Shown here piece after piece: positions 50,445 through 62,639 of a DNA stretch of 64,000 nucleotides. The notes beneath the pieces are model-generated. The model was given only the letters and a program-made list of their open reading frames with translations, was not told the origin of the DNA and did no database searches. Numbering within the stretch: the first letter of the stretch is position 1; every line of letters starts with the position of its first letter. The stretch covers positions 4,469,502 to 4,533,501 of the forward strand of contig NC_087393.1 in the NCBI RefSeq assembly GCF_963675165.1. Direction: 5' to 3'. Made by a program: the position numbers and the translations under genes. This stretch comes from Halichondria panicea. Lineage: Eukaryota; Porifera; Demospongiae; Suberitida; Halichondriidae.

Positions 50445-51033
50445 TAGCCTCGATTCAAGGCCGATTAAAATACGGCCTGGTACTTATTGCAGGGGTGATA
50501 GTGCGCATGCGCTTCAAATTACCCAGAATATGGATAATCGTACCACGAACGTAAAACCTTAGTAAATTATCCGGAAATTAGTCCGTTTACTAAGAATATG
50601 TTCCGTAATACTTATCTCAAAGACTGAGTTCTGTGAAGCTGTGGCTTATGCCGTCTATTGCGTTGGTCTAGAAGGCTTAAACACTAGTTTTAAGACAGAA
50701 GAGGCTCTCATCTACGTCTAGGATGGTCCTATAGCCGGGTTGTCTTTGCAAGTGGCAGTTTGAGGCACCATACACTTCTCATATAGCCTGTACAGATCCA
50801 AGGTAAGACATCCTGACCATACAACCGTCATAGAGGTAGATGAGAACCTCTTCTGGCTTCAGACTAGTGTGAAACAACGCAATAGAGAGCTAAGCTGATG
50901 TTACAAAGATAGAAAATAGATGAAGGAAGAAAAAGGGGATTCCCCAGATTCTGGTGAATAAACTAACGCATGCGCACTATCACCCCTGCAATAGGTACCA
51001 GGCCGTATTTTAATCGGCCTTGAATCGAGGCTA
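50445..51033. mobile_element. MULE-like foldback element, 9-bp TSD
   Basis: 589 bp with long inverted arms (TAGCCTCGATTCAAGGCCGA and its inverse) flanked by a perfect 9-bp duplication TGCCAATAT at 50436-50444 and 51034-51042. It sits in the last intron of R3. Inner arms also pair, so almost the whole element can fold back on itself. No transposase. Confidence 0.9.
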
Positions 51034-51870
51034 TGCCAATATCTGCCATATGGCACAGGTCAAACGGTGAACTGTGCCATACTATGGCATGGGTGAAGTT
51101 ACCTAAAGCCCACCCTCCATCTAGATACTGGCATAGTATGGCTGAAGTTACCTAAAGCCGACCCTCCACCCAGTAACCTGAAACGGTCCCTTTTATAGTA
51201 TAACACTGTCAACAGATTCAGTGGTAGGCAGAAAACGTTTTTCATGCGGCTGGTGCATTCCACAGCCGACTACAAATAGTTGCAAACTATAGTTGTCCTA
51301 TAAAAGGAGTGATGTGTACACGGAAAGGAATGCAACAAGGAATGCAACAAATCAGTTGTTACACAGCTATAGATCTACTGCATACTAATTGCACTAAGTA
51401 CATGGGATTTAAGCAAAGAGACTTCTGAATCATCATTGTTGACTCATGTATATACGTCATACACACTTACCCATGCAGCCATGCCTTTTTATGCATATCA
51501 AGGTAGAAATAGATATGATTATGGCTACTACAACCACCAGTTGAAACTACACCAGCAATAACAAACACAGTCGTATCGGCAGTAGACATGGTGTTGTTGG
51601 TGGGTAATGTGGTCTGAGTAGGTTGAATCTGTGTCGTGGTAGTAGCAGGTTCAGCAGTAGTACCAGGTGCAGCAGTAGTAGTAGTAACTATTGTACTTGG
51701 AGCCTGCTGAACCACTCCCGTTCGCTGATTGGCCCAGTAGGTCATCCGTGTTTCAACTACAGCAAATCTGCAGTGTGTAAACAATGTGACATAATAAATA
51801 ACAGATAACAGTAGCTACTGAAAGACTAAAACACACTATTGAAGGTGTTTTAGGTGTGGGGGGACTATAA

Positions 51871-52076
51871 CCATATCGCAGGTTATTTTGAGGGACTAAA
51901 TGTTCGCGAAATGCTCAAACTAAACATTTTGCGGATTATGTTTTCGAGGATAGAGGTTCAAACGACCACACCCCTACAGTAGAGAAGTTCCGGAAGTAAA
52001 CCAATTTTGAGGTTCGAGGTCAAACCTTGAAATTTAGTGCCTCAAAAATAACCAGCTGTACGGTACTATGCATATT
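51871..52076. mobile_element. inverted-repeat element in R3 intron 3
   Basis: Left GCAGGTTATTTTGAGGGAC and right CTCAAAAATAACCAGCTG are inverted; about 200 bp, no coding. Confidence 0.6.
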
Positions 52077-52859
52077 TACTCAAGCGTAATAGGTTCCAAA
52101 CTCACCCAAATCTGATATCTCCAGTGTTACCCATAGGAGCTGTCCAAGTGAAATAAATGATGTCTTTATCAGCAGGTGAGTTGTGGGTGACTCCATCCTG
52201 AAAGGAAAAGTGGTTAGAGTGCAAATACAAACCAACATTTTGGTCTCAGTTTTGAACCAAGGATCATAATAAAATATGCAACTTAGCTTATTAGACCAAA
52301 GCTCCTACTGATATAAGCTAGGCCATGCATCAACGGTTAGCTAAACTGCAGATCTGCTTACCGTGTTAATAGGACAGCTGCTGAGTCTGCTTTGGTCTGC
52401 CAATGGCCCTGTTGGAGCGAAGACTCCAGCACGAGTGGTATCATCGTTCATCAGCCTTGCTTGCACGAAAAATCCTCTGAAAGTGCCTCCAACAGTTGCG
52501 TTAGCAATCGACACTACAAAAAAGCAAAAGTGGAAGCTTTTTCAGATACCTAACAAGAGCCTTCAGGTAGAATTGATTAAGCAGAACATGCAGCGCTGCA
52601 CCATACTGCAATGCAATATTATAATTCTCAACGTACAGGTGTAGGTTCTTCCAAGGTAGAATGTAAAAGAGTTGTCACTAGCATTATAGAAGGGCATGAG
52701 ACTAATAGCGTAGGGGACATCACTGGCCTGTGGCTGGGCTAAATGAATGGGGGAGAGGCTATCACAGGCACCAGCAGGTGCACCACTTGAATAACCCTCC
52801 ACAAGCAGTCCTATGGAGGACATCACCAAGGAGACACCGATAAGCAGCTTCATACTCAC

Positions 52860-53553
52860 AACAGGCTATTGAGACAATCTGCAAAGGAAAGAAAGTAACT
52901 CAAAGATTTCCAGGAAAATGTTCACATTAATTTATAGAGAGCTACACTTATTTTATCTATATATGTGACTATGCTTGGTCTATGTATACTCATGCACCTA
53001 AAATGCAATACAGCAGAAGCTCTTTACTCACCACTCAGTCTGATCTGCACAGACGTACTGAATATTTGTAGGTTAAGGGTGCCCGCACATAGTGACATAA
53101 TTTAACCACAAAAATGCAACGTTTAGATCACGTGTGCAATTTGAAACTTGCACTTGCAATATTTAATTTCAATGCGTGCGCTAGAGTATAAAGTATCAAT
53201 TGTCAGACAGAACATATAATCAGACAGCTGCCAGAGGAGAACGGATGGGCGAAACAAGCTGATTTTTCACCTGACAATAGATCTACCTATAAACAATGTA
53301 ACCTCCAAAAATATACACCAAAATGTGGTGTGTCTGATAAATTGATTAATCAGACAAAATAAACATAATATCGGACACAGGAACCAACGAATCACTAAAG
53401 AGGCAGAGCCACAAGATTTAATAGCCCAACATATCACAAAACAAAAGAGCTACATGTACCCTACACATGACAGCAGCAGTTACAAAACCACTAACTGCAC
53501 TGCACATAGACTATATTATAGCTGTTACAAAGTGCACATAGATTGATACTCAC
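52860..53553. other. no gene recognised
   Basis: Spacer between the R3 5' end and the R4 relic; presumably includes the R3 promoter. No motif can be assigned. Confidence 0.4.
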
Positions 53554-54231
53554 TCGAGATGATTGGTCCAAGGTTTGTAGACATGCTGAGGTCCCCTGCA
53601 TTGCTCTTCCAACAAGCACTCATTTTGTAGGTCAGAGTTACCAGTCGTATACCATAGCTCTTCAACATTGAAGTTACTATCAAACAATTAACAGACCTCC
53701 GTTATTGTCACCAGCCTGCTCGAGATTGTAACCAACCACATCTCCTGGTTGGAAGTCAAGTTAATGGCTTTGGCTATGAGACTAGCATCAGCCAGTGTAG
53801 GAAATGAGTTCTCTCCGATTTTAACAAATCTGTTATCCCCCATAGACCTCCATATCTGGAACTTTATTGAGTACACCTCAGTATGAGCACCACCACCAGC
53901 GTCTACATACGCAGCCTAACCAGCAACTCTCCCATAGCAGTATATATAGAACTCGTAGCTTTTAATAATGGCTTGGATCGGATTCACAGCCATTTGAGGG
54001 GCACGGTTTCCTGGGTCTCCAAAGCTATATAGGCAGACTGTCTGCTCCATCAGAGTTAGCACGGACACAATCCTGAGCTGTATACAATCATAAACAAAGC
54101 TATGAAATTATCTGTAGATAGCTAGTATGACACTGACACTGACATTGTCATTGTGCACCTCTGTACATGCACTTACCTGTAACATGACTAGCAATTAGTA
54201 CCAGTGCTAGTGAAATAGTGATTAGTGTCAT
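53554..54231 (-). pseudogene. relic R4: signal-peptide exon plus degraded WRP exon
   Basis: The signal-peptide exon 54231-54177 is intact (MTLITISLALVLIASHVT) and nearly identical to that of R5. The ectodomain exon, 54077-53554, is 524 bp instead of 543 and has stops and frame changes: an inserted TA after ..GACAGTCTGCCTA, a stop after GRVAG, and a lost stretch near ..FNLTSNQEMW. The part YSIKFQIWRSMGDNRFVKIG is still readable. No stalk, TM or tail exons follow. Dead paralogue closest to R5. Confidence 0.85.
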
Positions 54232-54799
54232 TCCTATTGTATTAGATCTAGGGTGCATGCGTAGATCTATATAGACGTCTATATGTGTTTCCTGGTGATC
54301 AAACTTGATTGTGGTCATATTGTTGTATGCTTGAAGGGTTTCTCTTATTTGAAACCAAAAATATCCACATACACAACTAACACGCATGTACGAGCAAGCA
54401 TATACAAAGTTCGGTTTCTTTATAGGTGGAATTTCCTTCGACATGTGTCCATCAATCAGTTTGTAATCAGTAATCACAACATTGTAATACTGTAGTTCAT
54501 ACTTACCGCTTTACAATGAACCCTAATAAGTTTTCTAATAGCAGCACTATTATGCAGCTTCACATTACACACCACTATAGATCATGCAGTACCACACCGA
54601 CCTTATCAGATGCACTCTCCGTATTTAGAGTTGAATGTGGATTTTTGCAACAAGCGTATAGTTGAGTGAACCTTGGACCCAGTTCCTGTAGTCCCACTTG
54701 TTTAGAATTCCTGAAAACGTACCTACACAAGAACAACAAAACTGTCCTCACAACTATCACAACAGATCTACATGCATGAATGCACAAATTAACGACTAA

Positions 54800-55370
54800 T
54801 TACCCAGTGGAACATCAAGGTGCCACTTCGGCTGTAGTTTGAGCTGCTACTGACTGAGCAGCACACAAGACACTATTATTATGCAGTACAGGATTGTGTT
54901 TATTTCAACTTACCTGATAAGCTGAAAACAACTAGTATTAGCATAAACATGTTAATTCTTCCCATCTTGACAGTCCAGAGTCCTGGTCTCTTAATTACAT
55001 ACAATAAATTATTCTGGTGCTTGTGAACTTTGTTTGCATGTACTCTCGGTTTACTTTAAGCATCCCATTATTTTTTAACCACGCTCAATTTAATGGTGCA
55101 TGGGTAACCCGAAACTTATATTGCATTTTCATTGATCCAAGAACCTTGCAACAATGCAATTAAGAGCAGACCATCCTTTTCATATAAAAGCCATGCAATA
55201 TAATAATGTCGCCTATTGTGTGTTTATTGCCACTGTACACTTTTTAACCCACAAAACACATGTATTTACTATTATGGCTTCAAGCCAAACTTTATACAAC
55301 AACAATCACAGCATGCAGCTGTTGTGGAAACTCAAAATCAGAAGCTTTTTGCATAAACTATAAGATACAC
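54800..55370. repeat. segmental duplication with 62100-62640
   Basis: Beyond the R7-like 5' end, the upstream flank is also shared: CCACGCTCAATTTAATGGTG, CATTGATCCAAGAACCTT, ACAACAATCACAGCATGCAG occur in the same order in both places, with small indels. Confidence 0.85.
54802..54965 (-). pseudogene. relic of an R7-like gene 5' end
   Basis: 54965-54914 is a signal-peptide exon of the same 52 bp as in R7 (MGRINMFMLILVVFSLS). 54856-54802 matches the first ~55 bp of the R7 ectodomain exon (AGCAGCTCAAACTACAGC..) and then similarity stops; the rest of the gene is gone. Confidence 0.8.
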
Positions 55371-55498
55371 TCTCTGAAAACATTCCATCGCAGGACCATA
55401 CAAATTATTGCTGTAGTTTTACTCTACCATAGGCTATATAGACATTATATGTGAAGTTTTGTGGAACTCTGAGAGGGTCACCCGTTAGGTTTTGTTCA

Positions 55499-58400
55499 TT
55501 ACACAACATAGTCATAATATTCTTCAGCCTCGGTGTTAGCAGTGACACTAGTGTATGCCTCATTCTCTGTGGTGGGTATTGAGGGGCCATTGTCAGAACT
55601 CGACTGTCTTACTCCAACGTAGGCTTCATTTCTTATCATTGCCACTTCTGCTGTGACATATATAAATAGTATACATGTATATTTATAGTGCATATAGGTT
55701 TGAACATACCTCTTTGTCGTTTGTTTTCCCTCTTCTTTGTCACCACACAAGCCAAAAGCATCACTGCAGTCAGTATGACCAACAGCACTAGTACTGCAAC
55801 AGACACTGCGATTCCAGCAAACAGTCCCACGTTCACTTCTTGAGGTTGTGTTGTAGTAACTGCTGGTGTGACTTGAGGAGAGTTCATGGGAGAACTGCTT
55901 GGTTGTGGTAGACCAGTGGTTGTTATAGGTGCTGACACAGAGCTAGACTCAGCTTGAAGTCCGAAGTCACTACTAGAGGGTAATATTGTCATTCCAATAT
56001 TGTCTAGAGTAGCACTGCTTGGTTGTGGTAGACCAATGGTGGTTATAGGTGCTGACACAGAGCTAGACTCGGCTTGAAGTCCGAAGTCACTACTAGAGGG
56101 CAGTATTGTCTCAGAGGATATTCCAATCTTGCCTTGAGTAGCACTTACTGCTATGGTTGTTGGTTCTGTAATTATTGTGTACATGACGAAAATACATAAT
56201 ATTATACCTTCAGTCTGTTGTCTATTATGTAGTTTGTATAAGGTAACAGGGCGTGTGCATGTCCTTTCTATTACATGGTCGTTTTATGCAATATATATAT
56301 ACAAGCAACTAGCTCGCCCTCATACTTGTGCCTGTCTATTTCAGTCATTATGCTATACACACAGAGGAGGTTCGACACGGTCAAAAGGTCATTAATGAAT
56401 TAATCACTTGCTCTATGTTTCTAATGGAGATTCAACTTGATGCTGATTCATCGATGTACCCCAGATCTCTCATCATTTTCTCTTGATTCTTCAAACAAAA
56501 TAATAACAATCAATCCAATGTACCCCTCAGGTACATCAGTAGGAAGCGAGAAATTCTAGCTTAACCTTTTGAACTCTACACCACCCCAATTTTCACCAAC
56601 GCTTTGGAAACGCAAGAAAAATACAAGCATTGGCAGCCTTCAAAGACGTCGCTTAGACTATAATTATAAGCTTAGTTCTTTTACATCAAAAAAAGGTATT
56701 AATGTGCCTTCAAACGATTAAAGTACAGTTTGCGTTATATGCGTGTTAAGCATTGAATCCAAAGGTCAGGAATGCAATACGCTAGTGTTGTTATCCTTGA
56801 CCTTTTGACCTTGTCGAACCTTCTCTGTATTACACATGCATAACTCACCATTAACAGTTAATGGGGTCACAGTGGCCACATAGGTGGGGTTTAGGACCAT
56901 GGTCGAGGTGGAGGGACAGTCCACAGTGGTTGCTATAGTGTACATTAATAATTGAATTAAAACTATGCATGCAGCAATAACCTATCAGTTGGATATGTAT
57001 ACCATGCTGAAAGTAATGCTTGCATGGTTCTCGATGTTATGTCTACGTAGTTCGGTTACTTGTTGCAGCCTTTTCATAAAAGTGCATAGCAAAACTTATC
57101 CATGAAGTGTTGCTACTCTACTTAGTAGTTAGCTCTGTACTTAGAACGCTATAGCTATATATACAGACAAAATCAAATTGCACTGGAAGCCTTAACATCC
57201 TAGTATGTATATATAACACCGACAAAATCAATCACTACCGCCCGCATCAGTTTATTCTTCTCATTATTTCTACTACGCATGCATGTGGCACAAAATAGTG
57301 TGCAAATATGACATAATGACAAAAGCTGCCCACCCGCATGCAATTAGAAAAACTTCTGTACGAGAAACCAGAGTATCCTTGGAGTGGCCTTATATAGGTA
57401 GGAGGGAACAGCTGCAAGTTGACATATCAATACCATGACAAGAGGCCCAAAAATGTGTTACCATGGCTATGACATCATCACATTGCGGAACTGACTTCTA
57501 CCTTAGCATGCCTAGCCTCGTTCCCAGGCCTTCCTTTTTCTTGCTGCATCATAGCATCATAGATACCATATAGCGAGACGATATAAATGTTTGTGGTTTT
57601 CGCTGATTAAGCATTAGCCTTGATTTATTTTAATAGGCCTTGAATCGAGGCTTATTAAGCATGTACCGCAAACATTTATAATCCAGGATGACTTTATTAC
57701 CATGCGTGCATGCCGCTGCAAAATGTTTTTCCGCGAATATTTATACCCTCGAGCTCGAATAATACGGTATCTCAACATAAATAGAAGGCAGCAAAAACAA
57801 AAAGACGAAATGAGGCAGCAAAGAAAGACATGAGCGTATTTTTTCTATATAGTTCTTATGAACGATTGTGACAAAGAACAGAAAAGGAAGAGCCTGTGTA
57901 GAGGCATGCATACAGTAGAATCTCGCTATACCGGTATTCCGGTTCTCTGAAGTATGCCGCCTCGGTATACGGGCCATTTGGTACGAATTAATTGCTAGCT
58001 AGATGTTACTGCACAAAACTTGCCCTGAAATGCGGCCCCTTTGATGTGATCTGCCAGTATGCTATAAGACGAGAACTGACATCTATAGAATTCATGAAAA
58101 ACTCCAATGGGGGCCAGGTGTATATTTTCCATTTTTACTTGAGTGTTCTGACAAAATAACATAGATTGATACTCACTAATTGATATTGAGATGATTGGTC
58201 CAAGGCTTGCAGACATGCTGAGGTCCCCTGCATTGCCCACTTCCAGTGAGTTGTCATTTTGTAGGCCAGAGTTACCAGTCGCATACCATAGCTCTTCAGA
58301 AGTGAACCCAGCATCAAACTGCAGACCTCCATTAGTGCCACCATCCTGCTGGAGATAATATCCAACCACATCTCCTGGTTGGAAGTCAAGTTGTTGGCTG

Positions 58401-58879
58401 GGAAGTGGTGTTGCAGCAATGTAGCTGTTAGTAAGAGTAGCAGGGAAAAAGGAATTCTCTCCAATTTTTATGCAACTTGCACTATTCTCACTCGTTGGTC
58501 TCCATATCTGGAACTTTATGGAGTACGCATTAGTATGACTATTGCCACCAGGCTCCACATACGCAGCCCAACCACCAACTTTCCCACAGCAGTGGAACTC
58601 GTAGCTTTTAATGATGACTTGTATCGGATTCACACGAACTATAGAGTTCCAATTATTTGGGTCTAAGAAGCTAGGCAGACTGTCTGCTCCATCAGAGTTA
58701 CCACGGACACATTCTTGAGCTGTACAACAATCATAAGCAAAGCTATGAAATTATCTCAGTACTATAGCCAGTATACACTATAATACATGACACTGTCATT
58801 GTGCACCTCTGTACATGCACTTACCTGTAACGTGATTAGCAATTAGTACCAGTGCTAGTGAAATAGTGATTAGTGCCAT
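55499..58879 (-). CDS. type I receptor-like protein R5 (WRP ectodomain)
   Basis: Five exons (minus): 58879-58825, 58719-58177, 56932-56849, 56165-55710, 55650-55499; all four introns phase 1; 429 aa. Signal peptide (MALITISLALVLIANHVT), WRP ectodomain (YEFHCCGKVGGWAAYV, FQIWRP, FQPGDVVGYYL, EELWYATGNSGLQ), a short TTVDCPSTSTM exon homologous to R2 exon 3, a stalk with a two-copy repeat of about 35 residues (ILPSSSDFGLQAESSSVSAP), a transmembrane helix (VAVLVLLVILTAVMLLACVV), KKR and a short tail: RNEAYVGV, NEAYTSV, EEYYDYVV at the very end. The long intron 2 holds transposon debris (57563-57770 MITE, a single Tigger-like end at 57913). Function unknown. Confidence 0.85.
57563..57770. mobile_element. 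ATACCATATAGCG-type MITE with an inserted MULE tip
   Basis: Ends ATACCATATAGCGAG and AATACGGTAT are inverted-type; within it, TTAGCCTTGATT...GGCCTTGAATCGAGGCTTA (about 57611-57656) is a minimal foldback of the MULE-like tips. Confidence 0.6.
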
Positions 58880-58937
58880 TTCTATTGTAGCTACAATCTG
58901 TAGTCTAGCTGCGGTGCATAGATCTATATAATAGTTA

Positions 58938-59059
58938 TAGACACTGTTTAGGAAGTTTATCCTGGTTTAGAAGCCCAAAGGGCTGGTTGTAGTATCCCGA
59001 ACCTAGTGAGGGTTCTACTAGCCCTGAGGGCTTCTAAATCATGTCGTAAACAGTGTCTA
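58938..59059. mobile_element. TAGACACTGTTT MITE upstream of R5
   Basis: TAGACACTGTTTAGGAAGTT at the left, AAACAGTGTCTA at the right, 122 bp, with the family interior GTAGTATCCCGAACCTAGTG. Confidence 0.88.
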
Positions 59060-59387
59060 GATCATAGCAATTATTCAAGTCTCTAGCCAATCAGACTTGT
59101 CTAAACTTTGCTACATGATTGTCTAAGTGTTGTCTAAGTGAATTACATGATTGTCTAAGTATAAGTATATTACATGATTTTCTAAGTTAGATAGAGCACT
59201 TCCTCTAACCAGGCAATCAGATTGCAGTTTATGACAAACATCTATATATATAGACGTCTATTTACAGTGTCCTGATGACCAGACTTTGTGGCCATATTAG
59301 GTTGCCTGAAGGGTTTCTCTACTATAATTATACTGAACCACATACATACAACTAACACATCAGGAAACAGCTTGTTTGACACTAATA

Positions 59388-59760
59388 CTCACTGTCTAAT
59401 TTACCCAAGGAGAAAAGTCTTCCACTTCTCACCACACTGGAAGTAAAAAAATCAACTGGAGCTGATGGTATCTCGGCTCTAAATGCCAAAAAAACACAGC
59501 ACATTCTATAGTACCCAGCCTCTCTGGTAAGGTTCCCAGAGACTGAAAGTTTGTTCGAGTGACTCAAATTCCAAATTCTGGTGACAGAGAAAATCCTGCT
59601 AACTACGGACCAATACCTGTTATCAGTGGAAAGGCACATACTGAGTGTCATGGCAACCCATGCACCTCCATGCAAACTCTCTCCTTGTCTACTCACCAAT
59701 GGGGCTTCACTGCAGGGAACAGCACAACTTCTTATCTTTTTCACAAGACTTCCTCGAATT
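59388..59760 (+). pseudogene. non-LTR retrotransposon reverse transcriptase relic
   Basis: Plus-strand fragments in shifted frames match a LINE-type reverse transcriptase in order: KKSTGADGIS (59449-59478), IPNSGDRENPANYGPIPVIS (about 59565-59625; the NYRPIS block) and QWGFTAGNST (about 59697-59726; the QFGFRxGRST block). Stops and frameshifts separate them and no catalytic YADD is seen. Clade not assignable. Confidence 0.8.
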
Positions 59761-60712
59761 CACTTTTCATAATTGGGCTAAGCCTATACTGTAGATCCAT
59801 GCACTTTTTGCACAAATTCAATTTTATAGTGGTCGTTTCTACTATGCCACTACTTAAATCCCGATTAGATTATGTCAGCCTGCAATCTGATTGGTTAGAG
59901 GTAGTGTTCCTTTCAACTTTAAAAATTATGTGTATACTTCACTTTAATCATGTAGCCTGATTGGCTAGATATTCGTGGTTGCTATAATACATGATCTAAG
60001 CTTAGACACTATTTAGGAAGTTTTCGCGTGATTTAGAAGCACTAATGGCTTAGTGGAACCCTCACATACGTTCGGGATACTTGCAATTAGAGAGCTTAAA
60101 TTGTTTGTTGCAGGTATATGCATGTGGAGCTAATAAATAGCTTCAGACTAACTATAGTTTATTCGTATACAGGAGCAACGTGATCGAGTGTTCAGAACTT
60201 CTTCAGCATGAGTAAAACTTGGCAATGGCAAGAAATATTAAGCGATTTAAAAAGACAATGCTTTTGCCTGAGGCAGTAGCATGCATTACTGCCTGACATC
60301 TCTTTAACTAGGGAGGGGGCTAAACATCGAGGCAAGCGTCCTATAGCAATCGTGTGGGCCCAGTGAAATATCTAGCAATCGTGTGGGCCCAGTGAAATCT
60401 CTGCATGCCATGTCTTTGTGCAACTATACACATGCACTTGAAATCTCAAAAAGAGTAATAAAAACATTCAAAGCACTGTTGTTCATCAGCTGCACAACAA
60501 AACTGTTGAATGTGCATAGCATATACTTTTAAACATAAAATTATAATTATAATGTTATAGCCATACAAAAATAGTTTACCGATAATTATAATGTGTACTG
60601 TCAAGCATTTGCCATGCAGAGAATGTTATTATGCTACACAATTAACACAGGATGCTATAAGCCTTATGTAGCTAATGCTATATAATCTTCATGCATGCAG
60701 ACAGTTTAGCAG
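59761..60712. other. no gene; truncated MITE
   Basis: Holds the truncated TAGACACT MITE end at 60003-60092 and a direct repeat of GCAATCGTGTGGGCCCAGTG at about 60347 and 60377. Otherwise AT-rich without exons. Confidence 0.5.
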
Positions 60713-62251
60713 TCATGTGTATATATTGTCTACTGCTCCTCTCATTCCCTCGTTCATGTGGTCATCACTTGTCGTGGCAACTTCCTCATAGGTTGGGTTC
60801 CCATTTGTTAAGATGTCACCTGGATCAGTATCAATGTAGTCGTACATAGGTTCTGTATTATGTTCTTCAATTCTCTCTGTGTGATAAGAAACATGGAGTG
60901 TATACATAACTTTATTGCTTTTTAAAAACTCGTTTGTGCCTATAGTAACTGTCACTCGTGCCTTGCAGGCACTCGTGCAGTTACTGGCCACACTTGTGAT
61001 AAATCTTCAATATCTATAGGATAATATCATAGTATATAAATACCGATGCATAGTCAATACATGGTCAATTAAACAACCAATTAGTAGGAAGCTATGCAGT
61101 ACAATACTATTGGAAGTAGGAGACCCTGAATCATTGTTGTGGTATGCAACTCATGTATATTGTCATGCACACTTACCCATGCAGCCATGCCTTTTTATGC
61201 ATATCAAGGTAGAAATAGATATGATTATGGCTACTACAAGCAGCCCACCAGTTGAAACTACACCAGCAATAACAAACACAGTCGTATCGGCAGTAGACAT
61301 GGTGTTGTTGGTGGGTAATGTGGTTTGAGTAGGTTGAATCTGTGTTGTAGATTCTAGACACGATAACGGAAGATTTTGTGGAGTGCATATTCCGTTAGCC
61401 AAAACAGTGCCTAAAGTTGCAGCTGTAGTTTCTGTAGGAGATAGTTAAACAATGTGTCATTTTTGTGCATGCAGTCTGATTCTATATATACAAATGTATG
61501 GACTTGTGTAGCGCTGCATATTATTCTTGATGTATATAACTCACCGTACTGCAGAGTAATGAGCGGGAGAGAGGATTGTTTTTGGACTTCTTTGTCGCAC
61601 GTATACAGCTCACAGGGATCGCTTGACGACACTTTGATAAGTAGTTCTGAGCTCAAGTCGGTGCTATACAAAGCTACACCAAAACCTCGTGTAAGTCCTT
61701 GTGATGGTGGACTGTACCAGCCCAGTACATCATCTGGTTGGAAATGAATTCGTTTGTTTTCAGAAATTTGACTAGTGAGCGTTGCGAATGTGATGTTGGA
61801 ATTATCAAGTGTCACTGTTTCAGTTCGAGGGCGATAAGTTAATAGGTTAGATCCAACTAGATCGAATTTTTCATCAAAATCTTGACTTGGCCTCCAAACT
61901 TGGAGATATAATAGGTGGGTAAGTCTTAGACCAGTCTCTTGATCTTTGACAGTGACTAGAGCTCTCCATTCTGTGATTTGTCCATGGCACTCAAACTTGA
62001 TCCCGGGAGTGATAACTTGTATATTCCTGAAATCCGGAGCTATCTCAGTGAGATCTGCACTCGGTTGGAGAGAGTCAACGGCTGGAAACCCAGTGCCACA
62101 TTGAGGAACCACTTCAGTTGTAGTTTGAGCTGCTACTGAGCAGCATATAGACACTATAGTATAATGCAGTACATCAGGATTGTGTTTGTTTCAACTTACC
62201 TGATAAGCTGAAAACAACTGGTATTAGCATAAACATGTTAATTCTTCCCAT
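60713..62251 (-). CDS. type I receptor-like protein R7 (diverged WRP ectodomain)
   Basis: Four exons (minus): 62251-62200, 62135-61545, 61431-61177, 60876-60713; all introns phase 1; 353 aa. Signal peptide (MGRINMFMLIPVVFSLS), ectodomain of 197 residues with IKFECHGQITEWRALV, LQVWRP and FQPDDVLGWYSPP (the most diverged copy, with four further Cys), a Thr stalk (TTQIQPTQTTLPTNNT), transmembrane helix (LLVVAIIISISTLICI), KRH and a 53-residue tail: MYDYIDTD, TYEEV, MNEGMRG, NIYT. The stalk/TM exon is nearly identical to that of Reeler gene R3, and the tail starts with the same EEHNTEPMYDYIDTDPGDI, although R3 then differs. MNEGM replaces the YVNEGM seen in R2, i.e. the Tyr is lost. Function unknown. 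Confidence 0.85.
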
Positions 62252-62639
62252 CTTTGACAGTCCAGAGTCCTGATCTCTTAATTACACACAATAAATTATT
62301 CTGGTGCATGTGAACTGTGTTTGTACTCTCGGTTTACTTTAGGCATTCCATTAACCACGCTCAATTTAATGGTGCATGGGTGACCCGAAACTTACTGCAT
62401 GTTCATTGATCCAAGAACCTTATTGTATATCTGGATATTTAGGTTGCAGACAATCCTTTTATTGTAAAGCACTATACGTTGTGTTGCCTATTGCGTGCAT
62501 ATTGCTATATATACTACACACTTTTTACCCCACAAAACACATTCATAATTATATGACTTCATGCAACAACAATCACAGCATGCAGCATACAGTTGTTGCC
62601 AATAAATTTTTCAATGAATAGAAGCCTTTTGCAGTCATG
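62252..62639. other. R7 upstream region (duplicated flank)
   Basis: Presumed R7 promoter region; shared with 54966-55370 (see segmental duplication). No exon seen. Confidence 0.5.

Larger units (their letters stand above)
49868..52859 (-). pseudogene. Reeler-domain receptor R3, frameshifted before its tail
   Basis: Five exons (minus): 52859-52637, 52513-52362, 52197-52106, 51767-51471, 50355-49868. Signal peptide (MSMKLLIGVSLVMSSIGLLV), then a textbook Reeler domain (GAPAGACDSL, FRGFFVQAR, IIYFTWTAPMGNTGDIRFG), Thr-rich stalk and the start of a transmembrane segment (STADTTVFVIAGVVSTGG). There, 5 bp present in the near-identical exon of R7 (GGGCTGCTT around 61232) are missing, so the hydrophobic helix and the phase-1 junction to the tail are lost; the spliced length is not a multiple of three. 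The tail exon itself is open and codes YDYI and two copies of NEAYGRLGNS within a longer internal repeat. Either a pseudogene, a secreted truncated form, or a sequencing/assembly indel. Unlike the other members its Reeler exons use phases 1, 0 and 2. Confidence 0.75.

Noticed and set aside
59382-59744. Minus-strand frame of 120 codons
   Set aside because: Shadow of the plus-strand reverse transcriptase relic.
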